A stretch of 41,210 bases of DNA from JAVBMP01 sp031552195 (GTDB lineage Bacteria; Desulfobacterota; Desulfovibrionia; Desulfovibrionales; Desulfovibrionaceae): assembly GCA_031552195.1 (NCBI GenBank), contig JAVBMT010000008.1:1-41210 (forward strand), read 5' to 3'. The notes under the pieces were generated by a model. The model was not told the DNA's origin. It was given only the letters and a program-made list of their open reading frames with translations, and ran no database searches. Of the stretch, positions 40,339 to 41,210 are shown one piece after another (the first letter of the stretch is position 1; every line of letters begins with the position of its first letter). The position numbers and the translations under genes were made by a program.

Positions 40339-40770
40339 CTAAAATTTTTTCATGCTACCTTTCATAAATTGATTTTTATTTACCGTTTGAACCTGTCCCA
40401 TGCCGTTTTTCTCCTCTTTGCCTTCGTCGGCCTCTTCCGGATATTTTCCGTGTTCACGGAAATACATGGCGTCAAGTTCCGCTTTGGCTTTTGCCGCTTC
40501 TTCGTCCGGGTCCGGAGGAGGAGGCGGGTTTTTGCGCTTTTTCCATAATGCGAAACAGGAAAGCATAAGCATAACAGAGGCAACGACAAGTATAGCCCAT
40601 GCGGATTGAGCAGTGAATGTAACGCCTTTAAATTCTCCCGAATTGCCGTAGATAGAGATGCCAGCATAAAGCATAAGCAGCAGGGCCATACCGACTGTAA
40701 CAATCAAGGGCCTTCTGTCTTGAAAAAAAAAATCATACCCCCCAATATTACACAGCCAACAATCGCGCAT
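40339..40770 (-). CDS. two-helix membrane protein next to an Rhs end, candidate immunity protein
   Basis: The 143-aa protein has two hydrophobic segments (about residues 21-41 and 57-75), a proline run PPPPPDPDEE near 82-91 and a charged tail. The tail probably lies in the cytoplasm. I recognise no family. It lies 31 nt after the Rhs C-terminus on the same strand, the normal place of an Rhs immunity gene. Its membrane nature would fit a toxin that acts on the inner membrane. The start is uncertain: the ATG at 40770 is the first in frame, but the ribosome binding site GAGGAAA is about 28 nt upstream. Codon use is more A/T-rich than in its neighbours. Confidence 0.65.
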   Translation of the reverse strand: MRDCWLCNIGGYDFFFQDRRPLIVTVGMALLLMLYAGISIYGNSGEFKGVTFTAQSAWAILVVASVMLMLSCFALWKKRKNPPPPPDPDEEAAKAKAELDAMYFREHGKYPEEADEGKEEKNGMGQVQTVNKNQFMKGSMKKF

Positions 40771-40801
40771 ACAACGTATGGTATAGCCAAAAGCGCTTTC
40801 C

Positions 40802-41210
40802 TCAATTTTTATTTTTCGCCCGTTGGATAAGTTCCAGTCCTATCGCCGCGCCGGGCGTAGCGCCAGCCGCAATGGTTTTTGCCGCTACCGGGGCGACCTT
40901 GTCCATTTTGGCCTTCCCTTCAGGGCCAATTACGGCGGAAATGCCATATGGCACACCTACGCCAACCGCCCCGGCGCCGCCCATGACCGCAAGAAACCCC
41001 GGCAAGGCCGGTAACGCTGCCAATCCTGCCGGGTCAACCCGGCTTACCGGATCGTCAACGCAATAGTCGTACAAATCGCCGTCGCCGCGCAGGTCTTTGG
41101 CCGGGTCCGGCGCGGTGAAGCGGCCCGTTTTCGGATCATAATCCCTATAACCGAACCTTACAAGGCCGGTGTCGCGGTCATACAGGCCGCCGGCAAAGCC
41201 TATGGGCATG
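40802..41210 (-). CDS. Rhs-family protein, C-terminal end (runs off the window)
   Basis: The gene enters from beyond the right edge and its C-terminus is complete. The first 60 residues are the conserved Rhs core: FAGGLYDRDTGLVRFGYRDY, then GRFTAPDPAKDLRGDGDLYD and the boundary VDPAGL. In Rhs proteins the core forms a hollow shell around a variable C-terminal toxin. Here the tip after the boundary has only about 73 residues. It is rich in Gly and Ala with two hydrophobic stretches (PGFLAVMGGAGAVGVGVPYG and AAGATPGAAIGLELI) and no recognised nuclease motif. The tip may be a membrane-acting toxin or a degenerate remnant. The N-terminal part, and any VgrG, PAAR or other delivery module, lies outside the window. 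Confidence 0.85.
   Translation of the reverse strand, partial: MPIGFAGGLYDRDTGLVRFGYRDYDPKTGRFTAPDPAKDLRGDGDLYDYCVDDPVSRVDPAGLAALPALPGFLAVMGGAGAVGVGVPYGISAVIGPEGKAKMDKVAPVAAKTIAAGATPGAAIGLELIQRAKNKN

Noticed and set aside
1..41210. CRISPR array, insertion sequence, rRNA or tRNA gene
   Set aside because: No regularly spaced repeats, transposase motifs, or rRNA/tRNA-like sequences were seen apart from the tRNA-like part of ssrA.

Overview
The window looks like a chromosomal segment of a Gram-negative, anaerobic deltaproteobacterium, most likely a member of the Desulfovibrionaceae or a close relative. This is an inference. It rests on an atypical CPHC thioredoxin with a partner reductase that lacks the NADPH-phosphate pocket (known from Desulfovibrio vulgaris), a fused DctQM TRAP permease, a complex I/hydrogenase-like C-D fusion protein, lipid A and LPS genes, and an ssrA tag ending in EYALAA. 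It is ordinary chromosome over most of its length. I see no insertion sequence, CRISPR array, prophage or tRNA cluster. The only mobile-type module is the end of an Rhs protein at the right edge.

Layout. 1-790: tmRNA (ssrA, minus strand) with its promoter and hairpin terminator, then a promoter overlapped by a perfect 14-bp palindrome. 791-2674: redox operon (94-aa CxxC protein, CPHC thioredoxin, atypical flavin reductase) closed by a clear terminator. 3129-8846: envelope genes (penicillin-binding protein 1C, O-antigen ligase-like protein, MsbA exporter). 8877-11596: argJ coupled to an orphan NuoC/NuoD-type fusion protein without Ni-Fe ligands. 11708-17161 (minus): lipoprotein, GT-C-like membrane protein, GtrA-like flippase, XpaC-like protein and TelA. 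17529-23508 (plus): exported protein, YdjM-type membrane protein, tRNA m1A methyltransferase TrmI, CPA2/Kef-type antiporter with RCK domains, and two unrecognised proteins. 23775-26038: an isopropylmalate/homocitrate-synthase-like aldolase fused to a Cache sensor domain, followed by an OsmC-type protein.

26087-28199 (minus): small unknown protein, TPR exported protein and YajG-like lipoprotein. 28675-31309 (plus): HU, a COG2509-type flavoprotein and a PyrK-type electron-transfer subunit. 31456-35916 (minus): DctQM TRAP permease, small exported protein, DUF486 membrane protein and a glycosyltransferase-like protein. 36170-38132: gluQ-miaA tRNA-modification operon. 38218-38883 (minus): aquaporin. 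39266-40153: triple-BON periplasmic protein. 40339-41210 (minus): C-terminal end of an Rhs protein followed by a two-helix membrane protein that may be its immunity partner.

The most interesting items are the aldolase-Cache fusion, the Ni-Fe-less orphan C-D protein, the Rhs tip with its candidate immunity gene, and the redox operon with its operator-like palindrome. All functional statements come from reading motifs by eye. No database search was possible.
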